A stretch of DNA of 64,000 nucleotides, taken from Ardenticatena maritima (lineage in GTDB: Bacteria > Chloroflexota > Anaerolineae > Ardenticatenales > Ardenticatenaceae). Shown piece by piece: positions 1-8,734 of this stretch. The notes under the pieces are model-generated. The model did not search any database. It saw only the letters and a list, made by a program, of their open reading frames with translations, and had not been told where the DNA came from. The translations under genes and the position numbers were made by a program. The DNA lies in NCBI RefSeq assembly GCF_001306175.1, contig NZ_LGKN01000004.1, forward strand, positions 641,446 through 705,445. The letters are read 5' to 3'. How positions within the stretch are numbered: the first letter of the stretch is position 1; every line of letters starts with the position of its first letter.

Positions 1-562
1 CCCACACCCGGTTGAGTATCTGCTCACGGCTGAGCACTTGTCCGGGGTGGCGCAAAAACGTTTCCAGCAAATCGAACTCTTTCGGGCGTAAATAAACTTG
101 CTCTTTTCCGATAAACACCTCACGGCGCTTCGGGAACAACCGCACGCGCCCTAATGCTAACGGCACCTCGCGCGTTTGGTCTGATGAGCCCTCTGTTCCC
201 CCAACACGCCGCAACACGGCTTTTACGCGCGCCACCAATTCACGCGGATTGAATGGCTTGGTGACATAATCATCAGCCCCTAACTCCAAGCCCAAAATCT
301 TGTCAATATCATCACCACGCGCCGTCAGCAGAATAATGGGAACACGGTTGCCATCTTGCCGCAATTGTCGGCAGACGCTCAACCCATCCAACTCCGGCAA
401 CATGACATCCAACACAACCAAATCCGGCTCGATTTCAGCCACTTTCCGTAACGCTTCTACACCATCAGCAGCGTAGGCGACATCAAAGCCTTCTTGTTCC
501 AGGTACAACCGCACCAGTTCAAAGATATGCTGCTCGTCGTCAACAACCAAAATGGTGCTCAT
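1..562 (-). CDS. OmpR/PhoB-family response regulator (3' end outside window)
   Basis: This is a two-component DNA-binding response regulator. The N-terminal receiver domain opens with ILVVDDE (acidic pair D8/D9), carries the phospho-acceptor D52 in VVLDVMLPELDG, and has the conserved Lys in the VTKPFNPREL stretch. A winged-helix output domain follows (LRPKEFDLLE, then LSREQILNRVW) and runs off the left edge, so the C-terminus is missing. The ATG overlaps the stop of the phospholipase gene upstream by four bases (ATGA), which suggests translational coupling and one transcript with the two patatin genes. No histidine kinase is in the window. The target promoters are unknown. Confidence 0.93.
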   Translation of the reverse strand, partial: MSTILVVDDEQHIFELVRLYLEQEGFDVAYAADGVEALRKVAEIEPDLVVLDVMLPELDGLSVCRQLRQDGNRVPIILLTARGDDIDKILGLELGADDYVTKPFNPRELVARVKAVLRRVGGTEGSSDQTREVPLALGRVRLFPKRREVFIGKEQVYLRPKEFDLLETFLRHPGQVLSREQILNRVW

Positions 563-2253
563 CGCGCTTTTTCGATGACTTTCTGGCGAATATCCACGCG
601 AGCGCCCGCACGACGTTCGCTCAACAAGCGCTTGATATCATCAACAAATTTTTCAGCCGCCACACGCCCACGCTCAACGATGGGCTTCCATTCTTTGTAG
701 TTCATCCCATCAACGTCGGTAACGTCCGGCTGGATGAGCACATCTACATTGCTCATGCGGCTTTCAACAATACCCGCCTCCATAATTTCCTGAACACCCA
801 ACACAATGTTCAACACATTGGGCAACCGACCGCTTTGCAAAATTTCTTTGCGGTGGGCGCGTTCGGTCAGGTTCACAATCACACTCGAGGCGATGATGAT
901 ATTCACATCGTTTTCAAGCGTACTGGCAGGGACAGGGTTGACGGCACCACCGTCAATCAAATAGCGTCCATCCACATATGCGGGCTGAAAAATGCCCATG
1001 ATGCTGGTACTCGCACGCACTGCATCCGCCAGAGGACCTTCGGTGAAGATGACTTCTTCCCCTGTGACAAGGTCTGCCGCCACCACTTTGAGCGGGATTT
1101 CCAAGTCTTCGATATTGGCGTTCCCAAACCATTTTTCGGCAAGGTAGCGGCGCATTTTTTCGCCTTTGAGAATGCCGGTACGGAACGGAAAAGCAAAGTC
1201 ATACAAGCCGAAGCGGAAACTGGTGGCTTTGGGGAGATGCGAAACAAATTGATAGAGATACTCGATGGAAGGGCGGTAGGCGTACAAACCGCCAATCAGC
1301 GCCCCCATGCTCGTCCCCGCAATGTAGTCAATGGGGATGTTGTTTTCACGCAAGACTTCCAACACCCCCACGTGCGCCAATCCGCGCGAATTACCGGCGC
1401 TGAGGGCAATCCCCACCAACTTGCGCGCGACACGTCGCGCCGCGCGATCGACATCCTTGCGGCTTGGTTGCACATGCCAATAATTCTGCCGCCCATACCG
1501 CCGCAACCAGGTGGTGCTGTGATGGTCCACTTCGATAATAACTTCCCCAAGTTCAGCGGCTTTCCTCGCCAACGGAGTTTGGCGAGTGCGAATCACCATG
1601 ACAATGCGGTTGTACTCATCCACCTCTTGACCGAGGAACTCGGCTAACTCCTCAGGACGTGCATCCCATGGAAAATGGTGAACATCCACATCGGGCGGCA
1701 TGTCGGGCAAAGATGGACGCAAGCCGCCAATATCCACCACCAACACACGGTCGCCCGTGACGGCTTTCAAGCGTTCAACAAAGAAAGGAATATGCTGCCC
1801 TGTGATGGTAATGAGGTTGGTTTCGTCAATCTCAATGGGCTGTTGAATGGTTTTGCTCAGGCGGCGGCTGAGTTCCTTGCTGATATTGATGGCGATTTGT
1901 GGGTATTCTTGCAAGAGGTCGTCAAGGTCGCGTTTGTGCAGTTCCCAAATCTCAGCATCAATCGCCACCCGCACCGTTGCTGAGCGCCGCTCGCCCAACA
2001 ACAGCGCCATTTCGCCAAAGAACGAACCGGGTCCCAAATGGGCCAGAACGCCGCCAGTTGGCTCACCTTCCCTGTCGGCTAATACTTGCACCTGGCCGCT
2101 TTCAATCACAAACATGGATTCGCCCGGTGCTCCGGCAGGGAACACAATGTCGCCTTTTTTGTAGCGGCGGAGTTTCATCCGCTTTTGGATAGCGGATAAG
2201 GCTTCCTGATCAAGCCCCTGGAAAAATGGTACTCGGCGCAGATTCTGGTTCAT
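559..2253 (-). CDS. cyclic-nucleotide-binding / patatin-like phospholipase (copy 1)
   Basis: This 564-residue protein joins a cNMP-binding domain (about residues 10-130; GEMALLLGERRSATVRV is the phosphate-binding cassette) to a patatin-like serine hydrolase (about 285-500). The hydrolase shows the glycine-rich oxyanion motif SAGNSRGLAHVG, the nucleophile Ser315 in GTSMG, and the dyad aspartate in LIDGGAVNP. The linker (about 145-280) resembles that of mycobacterial Rv2565 and neuropathy-target-esterase relatives. By family it would hydrolyse phospholipid or lysophospholipid acyl esters, with activity gated by a bound nucleotide. Gating is inference. A second copy lies directly upstream, and the stop overlaps the response regulator start. 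Confidence 0.9.
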   Translation of the reverse strand: MNQNLRRVPFFQGLDQEALSAIQKRMKLRRYKKGDIVFPAGAPGESMFVIESGQVQVLADREGEPTGGVLAHLGPGSFFGEMALLLGERRSATVRVAIDAEIWELHKRDLDDLLQEYPQIAINISKELSRRLSKTIQQPIEIDETNLITITGQHIPFFVERLKAVTGDRVLVVDIGGLRPSLPDMPPDVDVHHFPWDARPEELAEFLGQEVDEYNRIVMVIRTRQTPLARKAAELGEVIIEVDHHSTTWLRRYGRQNYWHVQPSRKDVDRAARRVARKLVGIALSAGNSRGLAHVGVLEVLRENNIPIDYIAGTSMGALIGGLYAYRPSIEYLYQFVSHLPKATSFRFGLYDFAFPFRTGILKGEKMRRYLAEKWFGNANIEDLEIPLKVVAADLVTGEEVIFTEGPLADAVRASTSIMGIFQPAYVDGRYLIDGGAVNPVPASTLENDVNIIIASSVIVNLTERAHRKEILQSGRLPNVLNIVLGVQEIMEAGIVESRMSNVDVLIQPDVTDVDGMNYKEWKPIVERGRVAAEKFVDDIKRLLSERRAGARVDIRQKVIEKAR

Positions 2254-2301
2254 CGAGTTCCTCGTATTGGGAAACCGGTTGTTTGGCGCTCAAGTATAAT
2301 A

Positions 2302-2320
2302 CAAAAGTTTGATACTTTTG
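2302..2320. repeat. 7-bp inverted repeat in front of patatin copy 1
   Basis: CAAAAGT and ACTTTTG flank a five-base loop in the 138-bp gap between the two phospholipase genes. An A+T-rich TATTAT-like hexamer for minus-strand transcription (2296-2301) lies next to it, so the repeat could be an operator at a weak internal promoter. No good -35 box is visible. Confidence 0.3.
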
Positions 2321-2391
2321 AAAAAAGCGCACGCGCCTTTCGCTTTTCTACCTATGCCAACACCCGTTTGTGATGGATAAAAGTCCCATTT

Positions 2392-4092
2392 TTACGAAAG
2401 AACCGATAACAGCGGCACAGCAACTTGTGGGTAGAGCAAGCGCTGAATGGACTCCACCGAAGATTCAGCTGCCTGACGCCCCCGCGCAATCAATTCCTCC
2501 CACCGGTCGTATTCAAACCCGCCAATATCGCTCACGTGAGGACGCAAGAGCAGATCGGCGCTGTGCTGTGTCTGGTGCTCTAGCATGACCGCCCCCATGA
2601 TTTCCTGCACCCCCATGATAATGTTGACCAAGCCCGGCACACGCCCGGCACGCGCAATCGCGCGGCGGGTACGGCGTTCCGATAAGCTGGGGATTGTGCT
2701 GACAACAATCAGGATATCCACTTCATGCTCGATAACGGAGATGGGAATGGGGTTGACTGCGGCGCCATCCACCAGATACCGCCCGTTGTAGAAGAAAGGT
2801 TGGAAGATGCCCGGAATACACGCGCTCGCCCAAACCGCTTCGGTCACCGGACCAGTATGGAAGACGACTTCTTGCCCGGTGACAAGGTCGGTGGCGACCA
2901 CATAGAGCCGCCGTTGAAGGTCGCGGAAGGTTTTGTGGTGAAACCATTGTTCGGCAAGATAGCGCCGTGCTTTTGCGCCTTTGATGAACCCGTGCCGCGG
3001 CCACCACGCAATATCGTACAATCCAGAGCGCCAGCTGGTTGCCCAGGGAAGATGCGCAGCAAATGTCTGTAATCCCTCGGCGTCGTAGCCGGCGGCGTAA
3101 AGCGCCCCCACCAATGCGCCCATACTCGTCCCGGCAATCACATCCACCGGCACGCCGACTTCTTCCAGCACTTGAATAACGCCAATATGCGCCAATCCCC
3201 GCGCATTTCCCGAACTGAGCACCAGCCCCACGGTTTTGTGCGCCAGTTTTCGCGCCATGTAATCCACTGCACGCGGTTCAGCCAGTGCATGCCAGTAGAC
3301 GCCCCCCGCCAAGGAAGAGACCCAATGTGTGACTGGCGTACCCAACTCAATCACGACATCGGCTTGCCCAACGGCGGTACGGTTCAACAGGGTGTCGGAC
3401 GGGGAGATGAACATGATGATACGATCGTAATCCGCGGCGTTGTCACTCAGAAAGATGGGGAGCGCTAGCGGGTTTTCCTGTTGCCATGTGTACCATTCCA
3501 CCCGGTTGGAAAGTCTCCACTGCTCCGGCTGCCAGTCGGCACGGGTCGCATCCACCAACAACAGGCGTTCAGCGCTCACCTCTTCAAATCGCTGGATGAA
3601 CGCCATAGCCGTCGGTTCATCCGCCAGCAGTGCCACCAGCCGCCACACACGATTGATGGATTCACCGTGAATGGTTCGGCGAAGCCGCAAACTCAATTCG
3701 CGGCTCATGTTGATGGCAATCACGGGGTGTTCTTCAAGCAACGTTTCGAGGTCTTCTTTATGCAACTGCAAGAGAACGGCATCAATGACCACACGTACCG
3801 TTGCGGAGCGAGTCCCCCCTAACAACAACGCGACTTCGCCAAAAAACGAGCCAGGCCCCAAACGCGCGAGCACATTCTCCTTGCCGTCTTCTTGTTGCGC
3901 GACGACTTCGACTTGCCCGGATTCAATGAAGTACATGGCGTCGCCCGGTTCACCTTGCAAAAAGACGACATCGCCTTTCTGGTAGGACACGCGACGCAAA
4001 CGCCGCGCCATTGCCGTGAGTGTTTGTTCCGGCAAGAGGCTAAAGAATGGGACGCGTCGCAAGTTCAACGCCATGTCGGGTTTGGTCACCAT
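2392..4092 (-). CDS. cyclic-nucleotide-binding / patatin-like phospholipase (copy 2)
   Basis: This 566-residue paralogue of the downstream gene has the same order: a cNMP-binding domain (about 15-135, GEVALLLGGTRSATVRV), a linker, then a patatin domain with SSGNARGLAHIG, the nucleophile Ser323 in GTSMG and the aspartate of LVDGAAVNPIP. Both copies keep all catalytic motifs, so neither looks dead. Divergence is greatest in the linker, which suggests different ligands or partners. The start at 4092 was chosen because GGGAG sits seven bases upstream; an in-frame ATG six codons later is possible. It is the first gene of a likely three-gene unit with copy 1 and the response regulator. Confidence 0.9.
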   Translation of the reverse strand: MVTKPDMALNLRRVPFFSLLPEQTLTAMARRLRRVSYQKGDVVFLQGEPGDAMYFIESGQVEVVAQQEDGKENVLARLGPGSFFGEVALLLGGTRSATVRVVIDAVLLQLHKEDLETLLEEHPVIAINMSRELSLRLRRTIHGESINRVWRLVALLADEPTAMAFIQRFEEVSAERLLLVDATRADWQPEQWRLSNRVEWYTWQQENPLALPIFLSDNAADYDRIIMFISPSDTLLNRTAVGQADVVIELGTPVTHWVSSLAGGVYWHALAEPRAVDYMARKLAHKTVGLVLSSGNARGLAHIGVIQVLEEVGVPVDVIAGTSMGALVGALYAAGYDAEGLQTFAAHLPWATSWRSGLYDIAWWPRHGFIKGAKARRYLAEQWFHHKTFRDLQRRLYVVATDLVTGQEVVFHTGPVTEAVWASACIPGIFQPFFYNGRYLVDGAAVNPIPISVIEHEVDILIVVSTIPSLSERRTRRAIARAGRVPGLVNIIMGVQEIMGAVMLEHQTQHSADLLLRPHVSDIGGFEYDRWEELIARGRQAAESSVESIQRLLYPQVAVPLLSVLS

Positions 4093-4161
4093 GGTTCACT
4101 CCCAGCACCAGTTGGTCGGCTTGTGCCACATTGAGGGTAAGGGGGGCAGATGAAGGGTGTA

Positions 4162-4173
4162 TGAAGCGCTTCA
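4162..4173. repeat. perfect 12-bp palindrome upstream of patatin copy 2
   Basis: TGAAGCGCTTCA reads the same on both strands and lies about 70 bases in front of the start of the second phospholipase gene, between it and the trpB terminator. It is a possible operator. No promoter consensus was recognised beside it. Confidence 0.25.
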
Positions 4174-4227
4174 AAGAAGCACGTGGAGTTTTTTTCAATG
4201 AAGGGCGCTTTATCCGCGAACCGCAAC

Positions 4228-4259
4228 AAAAAAGGCGAGCACTGAAACGTGCTCGCCTT
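4228..4259 (-). terminator. intrinsic terminator of trpB
   Basis: An 11-bp perfect stem (4232-4242 with 4249-4259, six-base loop) is followed on the minus strand by a run of T. It lies 21 bases after the trpB stop and isolates that gene from the phospholipase unit. Confidence 0.85.
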
Positions 4260-4279
4260 GACGCTCGGAGCAAATCTGC

Positions 4280-5644
4280 TTATGCGTTGACGCTGGGCAA
4301 TCCGGCTAACGCCATGGCGATTTCTTCTTCGGGATACTCGTAATCTTCGAGCTTGCCCGCAAAATAATCCATGTAGGCTTGCATGTCGAAATGCCCATGC
4401 CCGCTCAGGTTGAAAAGAATCGTGCGGCTGACGCCTTCTTCCTTGCACCGCAAGGCTTCACGCAGGGCGGCCGCCACCGCGTGGTTGGATTCCGGCGCGG
4501 GGACGATGCCTTCGGCACGGGCAAACTGCACGCCGGCGGCAAACGCCTCGGTCTGGTGAACTGCCACGGCTTCAATCACCCCCAGCTCGTACAAGTGGCT
4601 TACGAGCGGCGCCATGCCGTGGTAGCGCAAACCGCCGGCATGGATGGCGGGGGGCACAAATTGGCTGCCCAGCGTGTGCATTTTCACCAGTGGCGTCAGC
4701 CCGCCGGTGTCGCCAAAGTCGTAGGCATACTTGCCACGGGTCAGCGACGGGCACGCCGCCGGTTCGACGGCAATGACGCGGGGGTTGCTTTCACCACGCA
4801 GTTTGCGCCCGATGAACGGGAACGCCAGCCCTGCGAAGTTGGAACCGCCGCCCGCCGCCCCGATGATGATATCGGGCTCGTCGTCCGCCATTTCCATTTG
4901 CTGCAAGGCTTCCAACCCGATGACGGTTTGATGCAAGAGCACGTGGTTCAGCACGCTGCCAAGGCTGTATTTCGTCTCAGGGTCTTTGGCGGCGACCTCC
5001 ACGGCTTCCGAAATGGCAATCCCCAGCGAACCGGTCGAGTTGGGGTTTTTGGCTAAAATGGCACGCCCGGCTTCGGTTTCGGTGCTGGGGCTGGGTATGA
5101 CCTGAGCGCCGTATGTCTCCATAAGGGCGCGGCGGTAGGGCTTCTGCTCATAGCTGACCCGCACCATGAACACTTTGCATTCCAGCCCAAAGAAAGCGCA
5201 CGCCATCGCCAGAGATGACCCCCATTGCCCCGCGCCCGTCTCAGTCGCAAGGCGTTTGACGCCTTCCTGCTTGTTATAGAAGGCTTGCGCCACGGCGGTA
5301 TTGGGCTTGTGTGAACCACTGGGGCTTACGCCTTCATATTTATAGTAGATGCGCGCCGGTGTGTCGAGGAGTTGCTCCAATCGCCGCGCACGGTAGAGCG
5401 GCGAAGGGCGCCACTGACGATAGACTTGCCGCACCGGTTCAGGGATTTCAACCCACGGTTCAGTCGTCACTTCCTGCTGGATAAGCGCCATCGGAAACAG
5501 AGGGGCTAAATCATCGGGACCAACGGGTTGCCCGGTGCCGGGATGCAAAACAGGCGGCGGGGGTTCTGGAAGGTCTGCAACAATGTTATACCAGGCGGTG
5601 GGAAGCGCGGATTCTTCCAGCAAAAACTTGATACGGTCAGACAT
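4280..5644 (-). CDS. trpB: TrpB2-type tryptophan synthase beta chain (PLP enzyme)
   Basis: This 454-residue PLP-dependent enzyme condenses indole with serine to give tryptophan. The long N-terminus and total length fit the TrpB2 (TrpB-related) class rather than the roughly 400-residue TrpB1. GSHKPNTA carries the PLP lysine K113, GGGSNFAGL binds the cofactor phosphate, and SGHGHFD closes the fold. The reading frame is open further upstream, but the start at 5644 is preferred: AGGAGG precedes it and a TTGACG-N17-CACAAT promoter begins just upstream, which would place the earlier ATGs outside the transcript. No trpA or other trp gene is adjacent. TrpB2 enzymes are thought to scavenge indole alone. 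Confidence 0.92.
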   Translation of the reverse strand: MSDRIKFLLEESALPTAWYNIVADLPEPPPPVLHPGTGQPVGPDDLAPLFPMALIQQEVTTEPWVEIPEPVRQVYRQWRPSPLYRARRLEQLLDTPARIYYKYEGVSPSGSHKPNTAVAQAFYNKQEGVKRLATETGAGQWGSSLAMACAFFGLECKVFMVRVSYEQKPYRRALMETYGAQVIPSPSTETEAGRAILAKNPNSTGSLGIAISEAVEVAAKDPETKYSLGSVLNHVLLHQTVIGLEALQQMEMADDEPDIIIGAAGGGSNFAGLAFPFIGRKLRGESNPRVIAVEPAACPSLTRGKYAYDFGDTGGLTPLVKMHTLGSQFVPPAIHAGGLRYHGMAPLVSHLYELGVIEAVAVHQTEAFAAGVQFARAEGIVPAPESNHAVAAALREALRCKEEGVSRTILFNLSGHGHFDMQAYMDYFAGKLEDYEYPEEEIAMALAGLPSVNA

Positions 5645-5708
5645 ACTTTTACCTCCTGAGGGGTTGATTGAGTGGCGTGGCACCATTGCCGTGGCTCGCG
5701 TGAAGCGC

Positions 5709-5737
5709 ATTGTGGCAAAGGCTCTTGCGGGCGTCAA
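5709..5737 (-). promoter_or_regulatory. sigma70-type promoter of trpB
   Basis: Reading leftward, TTGACG and CACAAT are separated by exactly 17 bases. The predicted start is near 5702, about 58 bases before the trpB ATG. The thioredoxin-fold gene at 6799 has a promoter with the same two hexamers and the same spacing. Confidence 0.7.
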
Positions 5738-5765
5738 GTGGGGAGGCGAAGGGAAGATTATAGGC

Positions 5766-5793
5766 TTGTCGTTTTAAGTAATAAAGGTATACT
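5766..5793 (+). promoter_or_regulatory. promoter of the Mrr-like gene
   Basis: TTGTCG and TATACT are separated by 16 bases. The start would fall near 5800, about 20 bases before the ATG at 5821. Confidence 0.6.
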
Positions 5794-5820
5794 CAATAAA
5801 AACATACAAGGAGCACTCTT

Positions 5821-6552
5821 ATGACAGAAAATATCAGTACGCTCCGTGTTGTTATTTTGGTGTTTGAGATCACCTTCAATTTTTGGCCTCTCATTCTCGT
5901 TTCTGCAATCGCACAACATAAGCGTGGCTCACTCCTACGAGGGTTGTTCATCCTCTGGATATTTTTGGCCATTGGACGCTTTTTGATGTTCTTTGAACAA
6001 AAAATTGTTTTCACTTCTTTCCTGATACCAGAGCCCTTAAATACGCTTTTGTTTTTCCTCATAGGCGGCGCGATCCTTGGTCTTTTGAAATTTCAAGAAT
6101 ATCGCAAACAAAACCATCTATGGAAAAAAGCGGCAACATTAACTGATGGCCAGGATTTAGCAGATTTATCACCAATAGAATTTGAAGAAATGGTTGTCGA
6201 GTTGTTTAACCTATTAGGGCACAAGGCCAAACGAACAGGACGAAGCGGTGATCACGGCGTAGATGTCGTTGTTAAAGCCCAAAACGGCGAAAAATGGATC
6301 GTTCAATGTAAACGTTGGCGCAAACCGGTAGGCGAAAATGTTGTGCGTGATTTTTATGGTACTCTTCAACATGAAAAGGCCTCACAAGGGATGATTGTCG
6401 CCGCAAACGGCTTTTCAAAGCCTGCAAAAGAATGGGCAAAAGGCAAACCCATTAGTCTGATAAGTGGTGATGAATTTGTGCAAATGTGGAAAAAAGCACA
6501 GGCCCTGCGAGCCAAGAAAAGTCAAACCAAACACCCTAAAATAGCAGGATAG
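5821..6552 (+). CDS. membrane-anchored Mrr-like restriction endonuclease domain protein
   Basis: The 243-residue product has three predicted membrane helices (about 10-30, 39-58, 73-90) and then a cytoplasmic Mrr_cat-type PD-(D/E)xK nuclease domain (about 112-220). The catalytic residues are visible: E122/E123 in IEFEEMV, D148 in GDHGVDVVV, and Q162-x-K164 in IVQCKRW, followed by the family segment VVRDFYGTLQH. By family it cleaves DNA, and Mrr relatives often act on modified or foreign DNA. Membrane tethering suggests action at the envelope. GGAG precedes the ATG. The gene is visibly richer in A+T than its neighbours and is bounded by its own promoter and terminator, which fits transfer. No methyltransferase is adjacent. 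Confidence 0.8.
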   Translation: MTENISTLRVVILVFEITFNFWPLILVSAIAQHKRGSLLRGLFILWIFLAIGRFLMFFEQKIVFTSFLIPEPLNTLLFFLIGGAILGLLKFQEYRKQNHLWKKAATLTDGQDLADLSPIEFEEMVVELFNLLGHKAKRTGRSGDHGVDVVVKAQNGEKWIVQCKRWRKPVGENVVRDFYGTLQHEKASQGMIVAANGFSKPAKEWAKGKPISLISGDEFVQMWKKAQALRAKKSQTKHPKIAG

Positions 6553-6557
6553 GCCTA

Positions 6558-6594
6558 CACAAAGCGGGATTCAACAAATAAATCCCGCTTTGTG
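6558..6594 (+). terminator. terminator of the Mrr-like gene
   Basis: A 14-bp perfect stem (6558-6571 with 6581-6594, nine-base loop) is followed by TTTCCT, six bases after the stop codon. The T tract is short, but the stem is strong. Confidence 0.7.
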
Positions 6595-6720
6595 TTTCCT
6601 GTGCATCTTGCACCTTTCAGCAAAGGGTATTTCCCAATCGCCATTTGTGCGCTACCACCTTCCCCCTGCAATCAGTAGCGCGATTCCCCATTCTTCTCAA
6701 TCCCCCATCACGCCCCTCAC

Positions 6721-6749
6721 TTGACGCTCACCCCAATACACGGCACAAT
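6721..6749 (+). promoter_or_regulatory. promoter of the thioredoxin-fold gene
   Basis: TTGACG-N17-CACAAT, with the predicted start near 6757. It supports choosing the ATG at 6799 over the in-frame ATG near 6749, which lies at the end of the -10 box. Confidence 0.65.
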
Positions 6750-6798
6750 GGGCACCCGTAGCGACGTCTCACAACCTCGTCGAAACAAGGAGGGGCTC

Positions 6799-7314
6799 AT
6801 GGCTGTTGGCATCAACCAAACAGCACCCGATTTTGAACTGCAAGACTTGCAAGGCAAGACCTACCGCCTGAGCGATTACAAGGGCAAAATTGTCGTGCTC
6901 GTCTTCTGGGCGGCTACGTGCGACATCTCACGCCGCTATGTGCCCTACCTCAACGGCTTTGCCGAGACCTACTGGGCACGCGGTGTTGTCACGCTGGGCA
7001 TTGATTCGCACGCCTTCGACACCGAAGAGCGCTTGAACATGGTCCTGCGGAAACGCCCGCTTACCTTCCCGCTGCTGCTCGACCGCGACGGCAAGGTCGC
7101 CGACACATTCGGCGTTACCCTCACGCCCACCGTGGTCGTGCTCGACGGCGAAGGCGTTGTGCGCTATTGGGGCGCCATTGACGACCGCTCCGAAGAAAAA
7201 CCCGCGCCCGACAAAATCTACCTGGAAGAAGCCGTTGACGCTCTGCTCCTGGGCGATGAAGTCCCCGACCCCCAAAACGAACCCTGGGGCTGCGAAATCG
7301 AACGCACCGCCTAA
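6799..7314 (+). CDS. AhpC/TSA-TlpA superfamily thioredoxin-fold protein with CxxS
   Basis: This 171-residue redox protein has the peroxiredoxin/TlpA fold: APDFELQDLQGK, LSDYKGKIVVLVFWA, then the active-site loop ATCDISRRYVPYL. At the place where TlpA/ResA proteins carry WCxxC it has C41 and S44, so the resolving Cys is replaced by Ser. The only other Cys is C165, seven residues from the end, which could resolve in its place. There is no signal peptide, so it is cytoplasmic. A monothiol peroxidase or reductase role is plausible. The start was chosen for the AAGGAGG six bases upstream and the promoter position. A hairpin terminator follows. Confidence 0.85.
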   Translation: MAVGINQTAPDFELQDLQGKTYRLSDYKGKIVVLVFWAATCDISRRYVPYLNGFAETYWARGVVTLGIDSHAFDTEERLNMVLRKRPLTFPLLLDRDGKVADTFGVTLTPTVVVLDGEGVVRYWGAIDDRSEEKPAPDKIYLEEAVDALLLGDEVPDPQNEPWGCEIERTA

Positions 7315-7322
7315 GTGCAACA

Positions 7323-7356
7323 CAACCGGCGAGGCAGACGTATGTCTCGCCGGTTG
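7323..7356 (+). terminator. hairpin after the thioredoxin-fold gene
   Basis: A 14-bp stem with one G-T pair (7323-7336 with 7343-7356) lies nine bases after the stop. No T run follows, so termination may be partial and may allow readthrough into the transporter gene. Confidence 0.55.
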
Positions 7357-7385
7357 ACAACTGACACACCAACACGCAAGCGCCT

Positions 7386-8675
7386 ATGCCGCATCACACG
7401 CAACCATCCCGGCACAAACGACCCTGGCCGCCACTCTACCGCCCACTCGTCCTCATCGCCGAAGTGGGCATTGTTCTCTTGCTGGTCTGGCTGGCACGCC
7501 CCTATTGGTCGGTCTTTCTCGTGGCGGCGCTCCTCGCCTACCTGTTGAGCATGCCCATTGATTGGATTGACCGTCACACCTTCATTCCGCGCTGGCTGGC
7601 GGTGCTTGGCGCGTACCTTGTGCTGTTGCTGATTGTGTTCAGCGGTCCTGTGCTCGCCGTGCCCTTCCTCGTCTCACAAACGCAAGAACTCTTCCAGGGC
7701 TTGCCCGAATTCATTCAGCGCATCAACCTGGCTGTTCAAACTTGGCTGGAAAACCCGCCCACCATCCACATCTTTGCGTTCCAGTACAACCTCGAACCGC
7801 TTATTGCCAGCTTTGCCGACATCTTCCCGCTCTCCGCTCCATTGACGCCCCCTACCGCGCAAGAAATCGCCCAAACCGTGCAGCAAGTTCTCCGCTCGGC
7901 GGGGAGCGTGGTAGGTGTCGCAACCGGCATCGTCGGGCGGGTGTCGGGGTTCGTCCTGTCCACGTTCATCGTCTTCATTCTCTCCATCTATCTCCTTGTA
8001 GATGGACCACACTGGCGGCATCGCCTGCTGAGCATCGCCCCCGAAACCACACGCGACGACCTCGATATCCTTCTGGATGAAACAGCGCGCGTCTGGCGCG
8101 CCTACTTCCGCGGGCAACTCATTCTCTCAACCGTCATCGGTGTGATGACGTTTGCGGGGCTCGTTGCCCTGGGCATTCCCGGTGCGCCGTTGCTCGCCCT
8201 CATTGCCGGCGTGCTGGAAATTTTGCCCAACGTCGGTCCCATCATCGCCGTCATTCCGGCGGCATTCGTGGCGCTTGTGCAAGGTTCGCTCTATCTCAAC
8301 TTGCCCGGCTGGCAAGTCATGTTGCTGGTGTTGGGCTTGTACACCCTTATTCAGCAACTGGAAAACAACCTGCTCGTTCCTCGCATCCACCACGAAACAG
8401 TGGATTTGCCCCCTGTGGTCGTCTTTCTCGCCGTCCTGGTAGGCGCGACCCAAGGCGGCGTGCTGGGCGCGATTCTGGCGGTGCCCTTGCTGGGCACGCT
8501 CAAAGTCTGGTTGCTCTACGCTCACGAGCGGCTGATTGCACCTGACCCATTCGTGCCCGAAGAGGTCACCTTCATCCCACCACCCTACCTGCCAGATGAG
8601 TTCCCACTCCTCGACGCCAACGACGACGAAGCACCCCCAGCCGAAGATGACGAGATTGACACCGACGCCCCCTAG
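7386..8675 (+). CDS. AI-2E family transporter (PerM/YhhT-like membrane protein)
   Basis: The 429-residue protein has the layout of the AI-2E exporter family (former DUF20): two early helices (LVLIAEVGIVLLLVWLA and a second near 40-60), a helix near 75-95, an amphipathic middle region, and a C-terminal cluster of helices with the family signature PNVGPIIAVIPA followed by QQLENNLLVPRI. The C-terminal 40 residues are acidic and proline-rich, probably cytoplasmic. Family members export small molecules or act as Na+/H+ antiporters; the substrate here cannot be read from sequence. It lies 71 bases after the preceding stop, past a hairpin. Confidence 0.88.
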   Translation: MPHHTQPSRHKRPWPPLYRPLVLIAEVGIVLLLVWLARPYWSVFLVAALLAYLLSMPIDWIDRHTFIPRWLAVLGAYLVLLLIVFSGPVLAVPFLVSQTQELFQGLPEFIQRINLAVQTWLENPPTIHIFAFQYNLEPLIASFADIFPLSAPLTPPTAQEIAQTVQQVLRSAGSVVGVATGIVGRVSGFVLSTFIVFILSIYLLVDGPHWRHRLLSIAPETTRDDLDILLDETARVWRAYFRGQLILSTVIGVMTFAGLVALGIPGAPLLALIAGVLEILPNVGPIIAVIPAAFVALVQGSLYLNLPGWQVMLLVLGLYTLIQQLENNLLVPRIHHETVDLPPVVVFLAVLVGATQGGVLGAILAVPLLGTLKVWLLYAHERLIAPDPFVPEEVTFIPPPYLPDEFPLLDANDDEAPPAEDDEIDTDAP

Positions 8676-8734
8676 TTGCCCTCTTGCCGTCTTTTCGCCA
8701 AGATGAGACCATCATCCCCACAAGGAGGCGGGTT

